From an uncultured Flavobacteriales bacterium (GTDB lineage Bacteria; Bacteroidota; Bacteroidia; Flavobacteriales; Schleiferiaceae), in assembly GCA_913055685.1 (NCBI GenBank), contig CAJXKC010000001.1, positions 1,331,734 through 1,395,733 on the forward strand: a stretch of DNA of 64,000 bases. The letters are read 5' to 3'. Of this stretch, positions 27,108 through 39,088 are shown piece after piece (position 1 is the stretch's first letter; each line of letters starts with the position of its first letter). The translations under genes were made by a program, and so were the position numbers. The notes under the pieces are model-generated. The model was not told the DNA's origin and ran no database searches. It saw only the letters and a program-made list of their open reading frames with translations.

Positions 27108-28354
27108 AGGCTATTCAGGTTTAGTTCCCATGCTTCTGAAACACAATGGTAAGGACTAATGTCGGTGGAGAAATTTTCAAAGTCATTTGCTGCATCTAAG
27201 TCGGCGAAAATGAGGTCGGCGTTTTCAGTACACAAGCTAAAATTGCCTTGCGGCGGACGAATACCATCCCAAACAATATCTGGAGTGTTAAAGGGCATTT
27301 TCACTAAAAAGAGCCAGCCAAAATCACTTTTTAAGGAGGGAAAACTATAACTGTTTTCGATGCGATTTTCCCTTAAGGAAATATGATTAGGGAAGGGGTC
27401 GTATTCCTGATCGTCTTGAGCTAGTGCCACATTTCGCCCCAGGTTAGTTTCTTCCTTTCCCCCCGCTAAGGCCTCCACAATTTTATAACTAGCGATGGCA
27501 CAACCAATGGTTTTATTGTCTTTAATTTCGTTCTGGTAGATGTCAATTTTGCGGGTAGCTAATAGCATTAATCCAGTGCCAGGAGGAACGGTAGCCACCA
27601 CATTTCCTGCGGGTGCAAAATTTCGATAATTATTCTCGTAGACTTGGTTTTTGAAAACCTTAGTGCTGTGTCCGGTCTGCGTTAAGCCCGGTAGGTCGAA
27701 AACTAAAATACCTCCCGTATTATGATGGGCTATATTGCCTGAGATTTCTACCCAGCGGGAGTTTTCGGATTCGATGCCAGCTACATTATAATAGGCCTCA
27801 TTATTACGAATGATTACCGAATCTGACTGACCTACATAAATACCGGCATCACTAGCGCCAATGGCGATACAGTTTTCTAGAATCACTCTTTTACATAGGA
27901 CGGGATAAAAGGCATAGGCGCCATTTTCCTCCTTGGGCTCACCGTTCCAGCGCGAAATGATACTACTAAAACGAATGCCTTGGCAGTCGGTGGCTTTAAT
28001 ATTGTCCCCTTTGGCGTCTTCAATGCTAAAGTCTTTGAGGACGATATTTTCACAATTTGAAATCTTTAAACCCTCGGCACCTTCTTCTTGAAGAGCAAAG
28101 GATAAGACCGTCTTCTCTGGTCCAGCTCCCTTTAGGGTAAGCCCCTTTTTTCCATCCAATAATAAGGGCTTTTTGAATATGTAATGTCCGGCCGGAATTT
28201 CTATTGTTGATGAGTCTTTGGCCTGAATGAAAAGTTTCTGTAAATCGGCCTGAATGTCTAGCCAATCCTCCTGATTATTCTCGGGAATGGGAGGCTTCTT
28301 GCCGCATGCGCTAAGTAGGATTAAGGCTAAGTAAAAGAGGAAGTGTTTTTGCAT
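27104..28354 (-). CDS. Parallel beta-helix repeat lipoprotein (partner of SO2930 cytochrome)
   Basis: This 416-residue lipoprotein (MQKHFLFYLALILLSAC, acylated Cys17) has a run of right-handed beta-helix repeats between about residues 90 and 340, visible as stacked Asn/Gly-rich turns (KISNCENIVLKDFSIEDA, GIYVGQSDSVIIRNNEAYYN). Such folds often bind or cleave polysaccharides, but no catalytic residues can be named. It is the first gene of the unit and overlaps the cytochrome gene by four bases, the known two-gene arrangement of this family. Confidence 0.85.
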   Translation of the reverse strand: MQKHFLFYLALILLSACGKKPPIPENNQEDWLDIQADLQKLFIQAKDSSTIEIPAGHYIFKKPLLLDGKKGLTLKGAGPEKTVLSFALQEEGAEGLKISNCENIVLKDFSIEDAKGDNIKATDCQGIRFSSIISRWNGEPKEENGAYAFYPVLCKRVILENCIAIGASDAGIYVGQSDSVIIRNNEAYYNVAGIESENSRWVEISGNIAHHNTGGILVFDLPGLTQTGHSTKVFKNQVYENNYRNFAPAGNVVATVPPGTGLMLLATRKIDIYQNEIKDNKTIGCAIASYKIVEALAGGKEETNLGRNVALAQDDQEYDPFPNHISLRENRIENSYSFPSLKSDFGWLFLVKMPFNTPDIVWDGIRPPQGNFSLCTENADLIFADLDAANDFENFSTDISPYHCVSEAWELNLNSL

Positions 28355-28416
28355 TTAATTGGTCTTGGCACTAAAATAACAATTTAGCGCAAGCCTTGAA
28401 TATCTTCCCATGGAGC

Positions 28417-28446
28417 AAAAAAAAGCCGCTCTCCAAGGAAAGCGGC
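28417..28446 (-). terminator. Rho-independent terminator of katG
   Basis: On the minus strand the stem (arms 28441-28446 and 28425-28430, AGCGGC type) with a CTCCAAGGAA loop region is followed by a T run read from A at 28417-28424. It starts 22 bases past the katG stop. Confidence 0.9.
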
Positions 28447-28468
28447 TTTTGAGTAGAGGTCTAATCTC

Positions 28469-30831
<2,363 letters not shown>

Positions 30832-30899
30832 GGGATCGATAATCTTATAGATAATACAAATAAGCCCTTAAAATGTTCACGGAATTAGCTTTCCGAGGC

Positions 30900-32033
30900 T
30901 TATTTCCATTTAGACTGAATATAAAAGCCGGGGTTCTGTCGACTTTGCGCAATTTCATTAGCTTGAAATTCCTGGTCGAAAACCTCAAAATAAGCTGCCC
31001 GGCCCAAGAAATCGGCTCTAATGCCATCCAGATAGATATGGCAATTCCAGAAGAATTTACCGGCCATTAGTGGAAGGTCTATTAATTGAGCTTTACAGGA
31101 AAGTTCAGTTTCACCATTTAGCTCTTGCTCATGCTCGACGGTGCTCAAGTAGTTACCTTGAGCATTAAAAAGATGTAGGCTGATGCGTAGTTTTTTGGCG
31201 GAACTATCTTTCACATCAAGTTTTAGTTGAAGCTCTGCATCCTTCCCGCTTATTATTTGCTTTTGTTCCGAAATTGTTTTGCAATGAATTAACCTCGCGC
31301 GACCATCGCCTTCACGGTCATTACGTTCTGCTGCTGGAATCCCTTGATGTAATGTACTTAGCCTTTCTTGATAAAGTGATAACATTTCCCCTGGCTTACC
31401 TTCAGCAACAATTTGTCCTTCACTAATTATCGCGACCCTATCGCATAGGGATTGGATTGCGTTTAAATTGTGACTAACAAAAATGATACTGCGGGCTTCC
31501 TCCTTACTAAGGCTTTCCATTCTTTGGAGGCATTTTTTCTGGAAATCCATATCACCTACGGCCAATACCTCATCAATTAGGAGGATTTCAGCATCTAGGT
31601 GAGCAGCTACCGAAAATGCGAGTCGCACGTACATGCCAGAGCTATAGCGCTTTACGGGCATGTCTAGAAAGCGACCAACACCGGCAAATTCGACTATTTC
31701 CTCGAATCTTGCTTTTATCTCGGATCGCTTCATTCCTAAGATGCTACCGTTGAGGTAAATATTGTCGCGTCCACTAAGTTCGGGATGAAAACCGGTTCCT
31801 ACTTCTAGTAAAGAAGCCAAGCGGCCATAGACATCTATTTCCCCGGCACTTGGAGCGGTTATTCGTGATAGGATTTTTAATAAGGTTGACTTTCCCGCAC
31901 CGTTATGACCAACTAAACCCAGCACTTCACCGGCTTTGAGTTCTAAATTAACCTTTTTCAGAGCATGGAATTTTTCCTTTCCCTTAATACGGTACTCTTT
32001 AGAAAGATCACGTATTTCCAAGGCATTTTTCAT
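30900..32033 (-). CDS. Polysaccharide ABC exporter ATPase (Wzt/TagH type)
   Basis: This 377-residue protein has a Walker A GHNGAGKST (42-50), signature YSSGMYVRLAFS and Walker B ILLIDEVLAVGD. After the nucleotide-binding domain (to about 240) comes a C-terminal domain of about 130 residues like the carbohydrate-binding Wzt_C domain. It powers export of a complete glycan such as O-antigen or teichoic-acid-like polymer across the inner membrane. It overlaps its permease gene by four bases. Confidence 0.92.
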   Translation of the reverse strand: MKNALEIRDLSKEYRIKGKEKFHALKKVNLELKAGEVLGLVGHNGAGKSTLLKILSRITAPSAGEIDVYGRLASLLEVGTGFHPELSGRDNIYLNGSILGMKRSEIKARFEEIVEFAGVGRFLDMPVKRYSSGMYVRLAFSVAAHLDAEILLIDEVLAVGDMDFQKKCLQRMESLSKEEARSIIFVSHNLNAIQSLCDRVAIISEGQIVAEGKPGEMLSLYQERLSTLHQGIPAAERNDREGDGRARLIHCKTISEQKQIISGKDAELQLKLDVKDSSAKKLRISLHLFNAQGNYLSTVEHEQELNGETELSCKAQLIDLPLMAGKFFWNCHIYLDGIRADFLGRAAYFEVFDQEFQANEIAQSRQNPGFYIQSKWK

Positions 32034-32854
32034 AGAAGGTCCGCCATTTTCCGTTCCACACTTTGAAAATAAAGCCAGCCACTAGTAAAAAGAAAACTGC
32101 AATAAAGAAGGGCGATGCCTAGTGTTCCATTCGAAAGACCTAGCCCGAATACCCCACTGCGCCAGATTTCTAAAATGCTATACATAGGGTTTATCAGCAG
32201 CCAATTACTTAATTCATTTCCCAGACTATTTTGCCATAAATCGGGACTGTAGGCGATTGGACTTAAAAAGAAAAGCATCTGCACCATGAATGGTACGACC
32301 TGTTGTAAATCACGAAAACGAAGGCTTAAAGCGGCTAACCAAAAGGCTAAGCCCTGAGCCGCTAGAAAACTTAAAACTATCGCCAATAGAAAGCTTCCAA
32401 AAGTCCAAAGGGTTAAATAAAGCTCCTCGTATCCGATGAGAGCAAACAAAATTAAGGCGATAACTAGGTCACTTAAGGCGACTAGACCCTTCGAGAGTAA
32501 CAAGACCTGTCTCGGGAAGTAGATTTTTTGCAACATGGCCCGAGCCTGAATGAGGGCATTGGCACCCTGACTAAGGTTATAGCTGAAAAAATTCCAAATT
32601 ACTAGTCCGGATAAGCTATAGCTCAAGAAACTCACGCCTTGGGTGTCGCTATTTAACGCTTTCTGAAAAACTAGATAAAGCACCGCCAAAGCGGTTAATG
32701 GTTGAATTAAGGCCCATATGTAACCCAGTTTGGTTTGCGCATAACGCACCTTAAAATCCCGCTTGGCCAGAGTAAGAAGCAAGCCCCGGGCCGACCAAAG
32801 CTCTTGGAGACTGGCTCTAATATTTAGCTGCCCAGCTCTAATTTTTATGTGCAC
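32030..32854 (-). CDS. Polysaccharide ABC exporter permease (Wzm/TagG type)
   Basis: This 274-residue ABC-2 permease has six or so membrane spans and the family stretch LIQPLTALAVLYLVF and FLSPIAYSPDLWQNSLG. The cytosolic N terminus (RDFKVRYAQTKLGYIW) is typical of TagG/RfbA permeases. It forms the channel for the linked ATPase and overlaps it by four bases. Two further polysaccharide loci lie at 18500-23700 and 41400-46100. Confidence 0.92.
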   Translation of the reverse strand: MHIKIRAGQLNIRASLQELWSARGLLLTLAKRDFKVRYAQTKLGYIWALIQPLTALAVLYLVFQKALNSDTQGVSFLSYSLSGLVIWNFFSYNLSQGANALIQARAMLQKIYFPRQVLLLSKGLVALSDLVIALILFALIGYEELYLTLWTFGSFLLAIVLSFLAAQGLAFWLAALSLRFRDLQQVVPFMVQMLFFLSPIAYSPDLWQNSLGNELSNWLLINPMYSILEIWRSGVFGLGLSNGTLGIALLYCSFLFTSGWLYFQSVERKMADLL

Positions 32855-32915
32855 TTTCTTCTCGATATCACAAATATAATCGGTGCACCCTCTAAATTCT
32901 CATTTCTGGCTCTAA

Positions 32916-34946
32916 TTAGCGCTTAATGAGTTTAAAGTGGGATCGTTTCCCCTTTGCTTCGATAAAAAGGAAATAGATACCCGGGGCACCTTTTACATCA
33001 ATTAGGAGATCTTCCGGGCTATCGTGTAGACCTTCGCTGATTTTACGACCCTGTAGGTCAAGGACTTGCCACTTGTATTGATCTGTTGAAGGATCGGCAT
33101 CGATTCTAAAGCGACCACTGCTGGGGTTGGGATAAACAGAATAGGTACCCAGCTCTTCCTCTTCTAAGTCGACATATTTGCCATAGGGTATACATTCGCT
33201 GGTATCCGTGCAAATTCCTTTTTGCACAACTACGGCATAGATCCCGCTTGAGTCAGGGACAAAAGTGCGGTTAATTTCGCCGGGAATCGCACGATTACTA
33301 TCCCTACAATCGATCCACTGATAAAAGGCCTGAGCCTGAACCGCGCTGAAGAGGCTATCCTGAACATTTACGGCATTGGAAATAAAGTGCATGGTTAAAT
33401 GCAGGTAAATAAGGGAATCGCAGCCTTGAGGTGAACGCACTATGTAACGGTCGCCACTGCGTGAATCGAGGTAGCGATAATTATTGATCCAAGTATATTC
33501 ATTACAAGCCTCAATAGTATCATGTCCAATTACCTCTTGGCAATAGGTAAGCTTAAGCATAAAGGTTTCGTCTCCCGTGGGGGTGCCATAATCGAAGACC
33601 GATGGCGCAGGGTCAAAGTCGAGCTGACTAGCGAAACGGCCTCCAACGTAAAGTTCCCCGTTTGCATTCATTAAGGCGTAATAATTGTAATCGCTGGCAC
33701 CTGAGCCCCAGGTTTGCCCATAAGCGTAATTCCCGAGGCTATCCAGATGATTTACAAAAATATCCATCCCTCCTTGGGGCCAGCGAATATCCACTAATCC
33801 TGTGGGGTCAATATCCATGGTGTCCTGGAACATACCAGAAATTACCACCCCTTTTTCGGGCGAAGGACTTAAACTAAGAGTATGGTAAGAAGTACTTGCT
33901 TTATTCCATTTTCGGGCAAATTGAAACTGGAAATTTGTATCCAAGTGCCATACATAAAGGGGGATATCATTACCAATAGCATTTAAGGTATAGGCTAAGG
34001 TTGTATCCGGATCAAAGTCGAAGCTGCCGCTGAAGTGTCCGCTGAAAAAGTAACCTTTCTCCGAAACCACCATGTGTTCTGGACTTAAACCGGTGTATTG
34101 AAGATCCTCGAGGTCCCCATTTGCGTCTAGGCTAAGAAAGTAGCCACCGCCTGCCCCATTGGGTAGATAGCGCACTAAGATAGGGTGAGGGTCAAAGTCT
34201 GTATTAGCGCCGGTATAGCCATTCACATAAACCTTTTGATTATCATCAATATGGACATTCAAAATTTGATCGGTGGTAGTGGTACCATAATTCCGGGCCC
34301 ATTGAACGGAGCCATTGGGCGCTAATTTCATCACAAAGCCATCCGACTGGCCATTACTCTGAATTTGCGCAACGCCATTGGTAGGATCCATATCGGGATT
34401 ACCCCAGAAAAAACCAGCAATGGCCACATAGCCATCTTTTTGCACAGATACACTATGCGGACTTTCATAGGACCGACCGCCGAAGGCCTTGGCGTCGATT
34501 AGACCGCCGCTTGGGCTCAATGTCCACAGCAGGGCATCTACATATCCATTAACCGATATAAAGAAATTTCCAGGTCCGGGATCCATATCTTGGCGGCCCG
34601 TAAATTCACCAACTGCGTATATTTTCCCATTAGGTCCGATGGCTAAATCTAAAATAACATCCGGATTATTATTGCCATAGGTTGCCACCCACATAAAGTT
34701 GCCATAAGCATCATACTTAGCTACAAAGGCATCGTGCGAATTATTTACCGCAGTGTACTCTCGTTTATGCGGACCATGGTCAAAGTCGACCGTACCGCTA
34801 AAACTACCCCCCACAATGATATTACCAGAGAGGTCCATTTTGGCGGTATTGATCACAAAATGATCACTTTGGGTAAACCAAGCGAGCTGCAGATTTTGGG
34901 CGAAGACACCCAAAGGAATTAAAAATAGGATAAGGCTTCGAAGCAT
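32916..34946 (-). CDS. T9SS-sorted surface protein with beta-propeller-like repeats
   Basis: This 676-residue exported protein has a signal peptide (LILFLIPLGVFAQN). The first 470 residues are a chain of repeats with Gly-x-F/DFDP patterns (VGGSFSGTVDFD, AVGEFTGRQDMDP, SGHFSGSFDFDP), like the SBBP beta-propeller repeats of Bacteroidota. A short domain with CNEYTWINN follows. The last 80 residues are a type A type IX sorting domain (YSVYPNPSSGRFRI to KRSHFKLIKR). It is secreted to the cell surface. No enzymatic site is visible. Confidence 0.9.
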   Translation of the reverse strand: MLRSLILFLIPLGVFAQNLQLAWFTQSDHFVINTAKMDLSGNIIVGGSFSGTVDFDHGPHKREYTAVNNSHDAFVAKYDAYGNFMWVATYGNNNPDVILDLAIGPNGKIYAVGEFTGRQDMDPGPGNFFISVNGYVDALLWTLSPSGGLIDAKAFGGRSYESPHSVSVQKDGYVAIAGFFWGNPDMDPTNGVAQIQSNGQSDGFVMKLAPNGSVQWARNYGTTTTDQILNVHIDDNQKVYVNGYTGANTDFDPHPILVRYLPNGAGGGYFLSLDANGDLEDLQYTGLSPEHMVVSEKGYFFSGHFSGSFDFDPDTTLAYTLNAIGNDIPLYVWHLDTNFQFQFARKWNKASTSYHTLSLSPSPEKGVVISGMFQDTMDIDPTGLVDIRWPQGGMDIFVNHLDSLGNYAYGQTWGSGASDYNYYALMNANGELYVGGRFASQLDFDPAPSVFDYGTPTGDETFMLKLTYCQEVIGHDTIEACNEYTWINNYRYLDSRSGDRYIVRSPQGCDSLIYLHLTMHFISNAVNVQDSLFSAVQAQAFYQWIDCRDSNRAIPGEINRTFVPDSSGIYAVVVQKGICTDTSECIPYGKYVDLEEEELGTYSVYPNPSSGRFRIDADPSTDQYKWQVLDLQGRKISEGLHDSPEDLLIDVKGAPGIYFLFIEAKGKRSHFKLIKR

Positions 34947-35044
34947 ATTTTGAATTCTAAAACCAATATATCAAAATTAGCTAAAAGGGCGGGGCTTGAT
35001 TAGTTTCCGAGGGATTCTCCTAGTTAAGGGTAGCAATTCAGACC

Positions 35045-35052
35045 TATATTTG
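35045..35052 (+). promoter_or_regulatory. Candidate -7 box TATATTTG before recG
   Basis: TATATTTG fits TAnnTTTG exactly and lies six bases before the recG ATG at 35059, so the transcript could be leaderless. At the ideal -33 position there is TTA rather than TTG. Confidence 0.35.
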
Positions 35053-35058
35053 CTTTTC

Positions 35059-37161
35059 ATGTCGGTACTAAGCACATCTATCGAATATTTAAAAGGAGTG
35101 GGTCCAGCTAAGGCCGACCTTCTTAGAAAGGAATTGGCTATTTATCGCTATGCCGATCTGTTGAAATTTTATCCTTATCGCTACGTCGATCGCAGTCGCT
35201 TCTATAAAATAAGTGAAATCGCAGGCCAGAGTGCTGAAGTACAAGTAATCGGTCAGATAAGCAATATTTCCGAGGAGCAGGGAAAGGGTCGAACGAAGCG
35301 CTTAAAAGCTCTTTTTACCGACGGTGAAAATGAAGTTGAGCTGGTCTGGTTTAAAGGAGCTAAATGGATAGCAAAGAGCCTAAAGCTTCAACAAGATTAT
35401 GTGCTCTACGGCAAGCCTAATCAATTTCAAGGGGCATGGAGTTTTGCGCATCCAGAGCTAGAATTACTCAGTGATTTTAAGCAGAGTCCTATTAAAGGAT
35501 TACAACCCTTGTACCCAAGTACTGAGAAATTGAACCAAAAGGGTTTGCATAATAAAGGATTTGCCAAGCTTACGCGGATTTTATTACCGCAATTGAAAGG
35601 GCAATTACCGGAGTTCTTTCCCGATTATTTTAGGCAGCGCTTTGGACTAATGCTTCGTGAGGAAGCTCTTTTCAAGGTTCATTTTCCCTCCAGTTTAGAG
35701 GAGGCGGAGGCAGCTCGGCGCCGATTAAAGTTCGAAGAACTCTTTTTTTTCCAGATGGAAATGGCTGCGCAAAAAAGGCGTCATCAAAAAGACCTTCAAG
35801 GCTTTGCCTTCGAACAAGTAGGTCAATGGTTTAATCGCTTTTACGAAGAAGTTTTACCCTTTGAGCTTACTCAAGCGCAGAAGCGCGTATTGAAAGAAAT
35901 ACGTCAGGATATGCGCTACGGTAAGCACATGAACCGTCTACTGCAAGGAGATGTAGGCTCGGGTAAAACTATGGTGGCCTTAATGGCCATGCTAATGGCC
36001 ATCGACAATGGTTTTCAAGCTTGTTTGATGGCGCCCACCGAAATCTTGGCGCAACAACATTATAATGGCATCGCTGAGCTTTTAAAAGACCTTCCGCTTA
36101 AGGTTGCCTTACTAACCGGTTCGGTTAAAGCAGCCGATCGTAGGGAAATTCATGCCGACTTAGAAAGTGGAGACCTCCATATTTTAATAGGCACGCATGC
36201 TTTACTTGAGGATAAGGTGCGCTATAAAAACCTGGGCTTAGCGGTAGTAGATGAGCAACATCGATTTGGCGTTGCGCAACGCGCCAAATTGTGGAAGAAA
36301 AATAAATTGCCACCCCATATTCTGGTAATGACGGCAACTCCTATACCCCGCACTTTAGCAATGAGCGTTTATGGGAATTTAGACCTTTCGGTGATAGATG
36401 AGTTACCACCGGGCAGGAAACCAATTAGCACCCGTCATGCTTACGATAAAGATCGCAATGCCTTGTTTGGCTTTTTAGAGAAGGAAATTGCGAAGGGCCG
36501 CCAAGTATACATCGTCTACCCTTTAATTGAGGAGTCGGAAAAGCTCGACTATAAAGATTTGATGGATGGCTATGAAAGCATTTGTCGCGCTTTTCCTAGG
36601 CCCCAATATCAGGTGAGTGTGGTACATGGTAAAATGAAACCGGAAGACAAGGATTTTGAAATGCAACGCTTTGCCTCAGGTAAAACTCAGATAATGGTGG
36701 CCACCACGGTGATAGAAGTAGGCGTTAATGTTCCCAATGCTTCGGTAATGATAATCGAATCGGCAGAGCGATTTGGCTTGAGTCAGCTGCACCAACTGCG
36801 GGGCCGCGTAGGAAGAGGTGCGGAGCAGTCCTATTGTATTTTGATGACGGGCCATAAATTAAGTAGAGAGGCACGTATCCGCATGGAAACCATGGTACGT
36901 ACTCAGGATGGCTTTGAGATTGCAGATGTAGATTTAAAATTACGTGGGCCAGGTGATATGATGGGTACCCAGCAGAGCGGAAATTTGAACCTGCATTTGG
37001 CCGATTTAAGTAAAGATGGCCAAATTGTGGAATGGTCGAGGCGGGCCTTAGAAGAATTGTTAGAAGTAGATCCAAGCCTTCAGAGAGCCGACCATCAAGG
37101 AATTATATCCGAGTTTCAAAAGCGTAAATCGGGCAAAGTAGATTGGGGTCGAATCTCCTAA
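35059..37161 (+). CDS. recG: ATP-dependent DNA helicase RecG
   Basis: This 700-residue helicase remodels stalled forks and branched DNA. It has the N-terminal wedge/OB region (EYLKGVGPAKADLL), Walker A GDVGSGKT near residue 297, the DEQH box (VVDEQHRFG), and motifs TATPIPRTLAM and QLRGRVGRG. The ATG at 35059 (MSVLSTSIEYLKGV) is chosen. The frame runs 21 codons further upstream to a TTG but has no family-like sequence there. It is preceded by a candidate -7 box only six bases away. Confidence 0.96.
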   Translation: MSVLSTSIEYLKGVGPAKADLLRKELAIYRYADLLKFYPYRYVDRSRFYKISEIAGQSAEVQVIGQISNISEEQGKGRTKRLKALFTDGENEVELVWFKGAKWIAKSLKLQQDYVLYGKPNQFQGAWSFAHPELELLSDFKQSPIKGLQPLYPSTEKLNQKGLHNKGFAKLTRILLPQLKGQLPEFFPDYFRQRFGLMLREEALFKVHFPSSLEEAEAARRRLKFEELFFFQMEMAAQKRRHQKDLQGFAFEQVGQWFNRFYEEVLPFELTQAQKRVLKEIRQDMRYGKHMNRLLQGDVGSGKTMVALMAMLMAIDNGFQACLMAPTEILAQQHYNGIAELLKDLPLKVALLTGSVKAADRREIHADLESGDLHILIGTHALLEDKVRYKNLGLAVVDEQHRFGVAQRAKLWKKNKLPPHILVMTATPIPRTLAMSVYGNLDLSVIDELPPGRKPISTRHAYDKDRNALFGFLEKEIAKGRQVYIVYPLIEESEKLDYKDLMDGYESICRAFPRPQYQVSVVHGKMKPEDKDFEMQRFASGKTQIMVATTVIEVGVNVPNASVMIIESAERFGLSQLHQLRGRVGRGAEQSYCILMTGHKLSREARIRMETMVRTQDGFEIADVDLKLRGPGDMMGTQQSGNLNLHLADLSKDGQIVEWSRRALEELLEVDPSLQRADHQGIISEFQKRKSGKVDWGRIS

Positions 37162-37224
37162 AATTATTCACTCAGTATTTTTGGCATGGTTTTTCGATTA
37201 TACTTGCCAGAAAACATTTTTACC

Positions 37225-37779
37225 ATGAAAAAGCTATTAATACTTCTACTCGGTTTAAGTCTTGCCTCTTGCTCTTATGAAAGCAATGTACCTGGACCTC
37301 CCGGACCGGCAGGACCTCCCGGACCCGGATTAGAATTTAGAATTATCGACGCGACCGCATTTCCTAATGACTGGTTACCCTTTAATAACCCTGGGCAGAA
37401 CGATTACCAATACTATGTAGAGTATAATGCTCCAGAAATTGATCAGTTCACCAATGACAATGGGGTAATTATTGGTTATCAAATCGATGGCAATACTACC
37501 TATACTCTGCCCAATACCATAAACTTTAATGGTTATACGCGTGAATACAGCATGTATTATGGCGTAGGTTATGTAGGCTTTATCGTGAAAGACTCCGATC
37601 TACAAACTACCGCTCCAGATGTAAACCAGTACTTTAAGGTCTATGTGATTAATGCTCAGGCAGCAAAACGTGACCTTAGAAGTATGAGTCAGGTTGAACT
37701 GGAAATTTACCTTCACGAATTAGAAGCCGAAGGCTCGGCGCGCGAGGTCAAATTAAGCCGCAAGAAATTGAAAGAATAA
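37225..37779 (+). CDS. Lipoprotein with a short collagen-like GPPGP segment
   Basis: This 184-residue protein has a lipoprotein signal (KKLLILLLGLSLASC, acylated Cys16) followed by a GPPGPAGPPGPG stretch at about residues 24-35. The rest has no known domain. It is rich in Tyr, Asn and Asp and is probably a surface lipoprotein. The ATG at 37225 is preferred over one 39 bases upstream because it gives a clean signal peptide. The terminator just beyond it ends its transcript. Confidence 0.75.
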   Translation: MKKLLILLLGLSLASCSYESNVPGPPGPAGPPGPGLEFRIIDATAFPNDWLPFNNPGQNDYQYYVEYNAPEIDQFTNDNGVIIGYQIDGNTTYTLPNTINFNGYTREYSMYYGVGYVGFIVKDSDLQTTAPDVNQYFKVYVINAQAAKRDLRSMSQVELEIYLHELEAEGSAREVKLSRKKLKE

Positions 37780-37802
37780 AATAGAGAACCCTGCTAATGA
37801 AG

Positions 37803-37834
37803 AAGGCCGATTTTAATGCATCGGTCTTTTTTTT
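37803..37834 (+). terminator. Rho-independent terminator after the GPPGP lipoprotein gene
   Basis: A seven-base stem GGCCGAT/ATCGGTC (37805-37811 and 37820-37826, one G-U pair) is followed by eight T. It overlaps the 3' end of the convergent ATP-grasp gene. Confidence 0.9.
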
Positions 37835-38961
37835 AGGGGTAGGGTAATTTTAAGTTTAGTGCGCAGCAAGCGTTCTACCGTAGGTAGGAGATCCGACCAG
37901 AAGAACCCTACACTGGTCTGTCGCCAGGGATAATTCTTTTTTCCTTTAAAGAAATCCTTAAAAGCTTCGGTATGCTTGATGTATATCTGCTCTTCGTAGT
38001 CCACTTTTTCTACCTCTTCATCATAAGTAATTTGAAGAGCCATGGCGGCAAAATTCATCCCCAACTGCATAGTGCTTAGCGTAGAGCCCCAAAAGCGGGG
38101 ATTCATTTCAATAATCCAGACCTGATCTTTTTCCTCCGAATAAATTAGATCGATATTATTAACGCCCGTCCAGTTTAGGGCCTTGCATGCTTCTTGAACA
38201 CAGTCCAATACCTTTTGGTGATGGATGAACTTAAGCCGGTATTTTGGACCAATGTTTACATCCTTCACCAATGACTCTTGAATGGTGTAATTCAATATCT
38301 CCCCGTCTTTACAAATTACATTACAGCCGATGTCGTAGCCTTCAACAAATTCTTGTGCGATAAAAGGAACTCTCCTTTTCTCTGGTACCTTCACTTCTGC
38401 TGCGGTATCAAACTTAAGAATGCCATAGCCTCCAAATCCTTGCACAGGTTTAAGTAAAATCGGGTAATCGATTTTAGCTCCAGCTTGAAACTCTTCCAAG
38501 CTTAGGGTGCGCGGAGTGGAGATTCCTTTGTCCATTAGAAATTTACCTAAGCGGTCTTTTTCGAAGGCTGTGAAAAGGTTTTCATGCGATGGAAGTGGCA
38601 CCAATTTGCAGTGTTCGCTTAAGGCTTCTCTGTAACTAGAAACATATTTAAAACCTAGCTCGGAAGCGGGGAAAATCACATCAATTTTAAGTTTATCGAT
38701 AAGTTGAATCACACAGCGATGGTAGCCTTCCTCATCAAAGCGATATTTAGAGGAATAGATGTGTTTAAAGTATTTTGAAAGCTGCATAAAGCGTCGCCAA
38801 TCGGATTCTTCATCATCGGCGGAAGCTAAAAGGTAGACTTCAACTTGAGGATAGGCTTGCTTTAAACAAGAGACCATATAATAAGCGAGGGGCTTATTGG
38901 ATTCATCCGGAATTAAGATCGACAGTTTATCGGGAATTCCTTTGCTTTTCGTTTCTGACAT
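37813..38961 (-). CDS. ATP-grasp domain protein
   Basis: This 382-residue enzyme has an N-terminal Rossmann-like part (residues 10-110) and an ATP-grasp domain (YPILLKPVQGFGGYGILK at about residues 172-189, VWIIEMNPRFWGSTLS near 285) as in carbamoyl-phosphate-synthetase-like ligases. It should form an amide or thioester-like bond with ATP, but the substrates are not identifiable. Similar enzymes occur in surface-polysaccharide clusters. It is a single gene on the minus strand and ends in the terminator of the convergent lipoprotein. Confidence 0.82.
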   Translation of the reverse strand: MSETKSKGIPDKLSILIPDESNKPLAYYMVSCLKQAYPQVEVYLLASADDEESDWRRFMQLSKYFKHIYSSKYRFDEEGYHRCVIQLIDKLKIDVIFPASELGFKYVSSYREALSEHCKLVPLPSHENLFTAFEKDRLGKFLMDKGISTPRTLSLEEFQAGAKIDYPILLKPVQGFGGYGILKFDTAAEVKVPEKRRVPFIAQEFVEGYDIGCNVICKDGEILNYTIQESLVKDVNIGPKYRLKFIHHQKVLDCVQEACKALNWTGVNNIDLIYSEEKDQVWIIEMNPRFWGSTLSTMQLGMNFAAMALQITYDEEVEKVDYEEQIYIKHTEAFKDFFKGKKNYPWRQTSVGFFWSDLLPTVERLLRTKLKITLPLKKRPMH

Positions 38962-39088
38962 TAACCCTGTTTATTAAAATTAAAGGTAAGACTTATTCCC
39001 AGTAAAATTGGCTTTACAATCTTAAGGACTCCTAAAAATTGATCCTTCGGGTGCTGGCATTTAGTATCTTGCTGCCAAAGGAAAAAAT

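Noticed and set aside
30872..30899. Terminator hairpin after the Wzt-like gene
   Set aside because: A CGGAA/TTCCG stem is present just past the stop, but no T run follows on the minus strand.
32916..34946. Repeats in the T9SS protein as a DNA tandem repeat
   Set aside because: The DFDP repeats are conserved at protein level but diverged at DNA level, so they are fold repeats and not a recent duplication.
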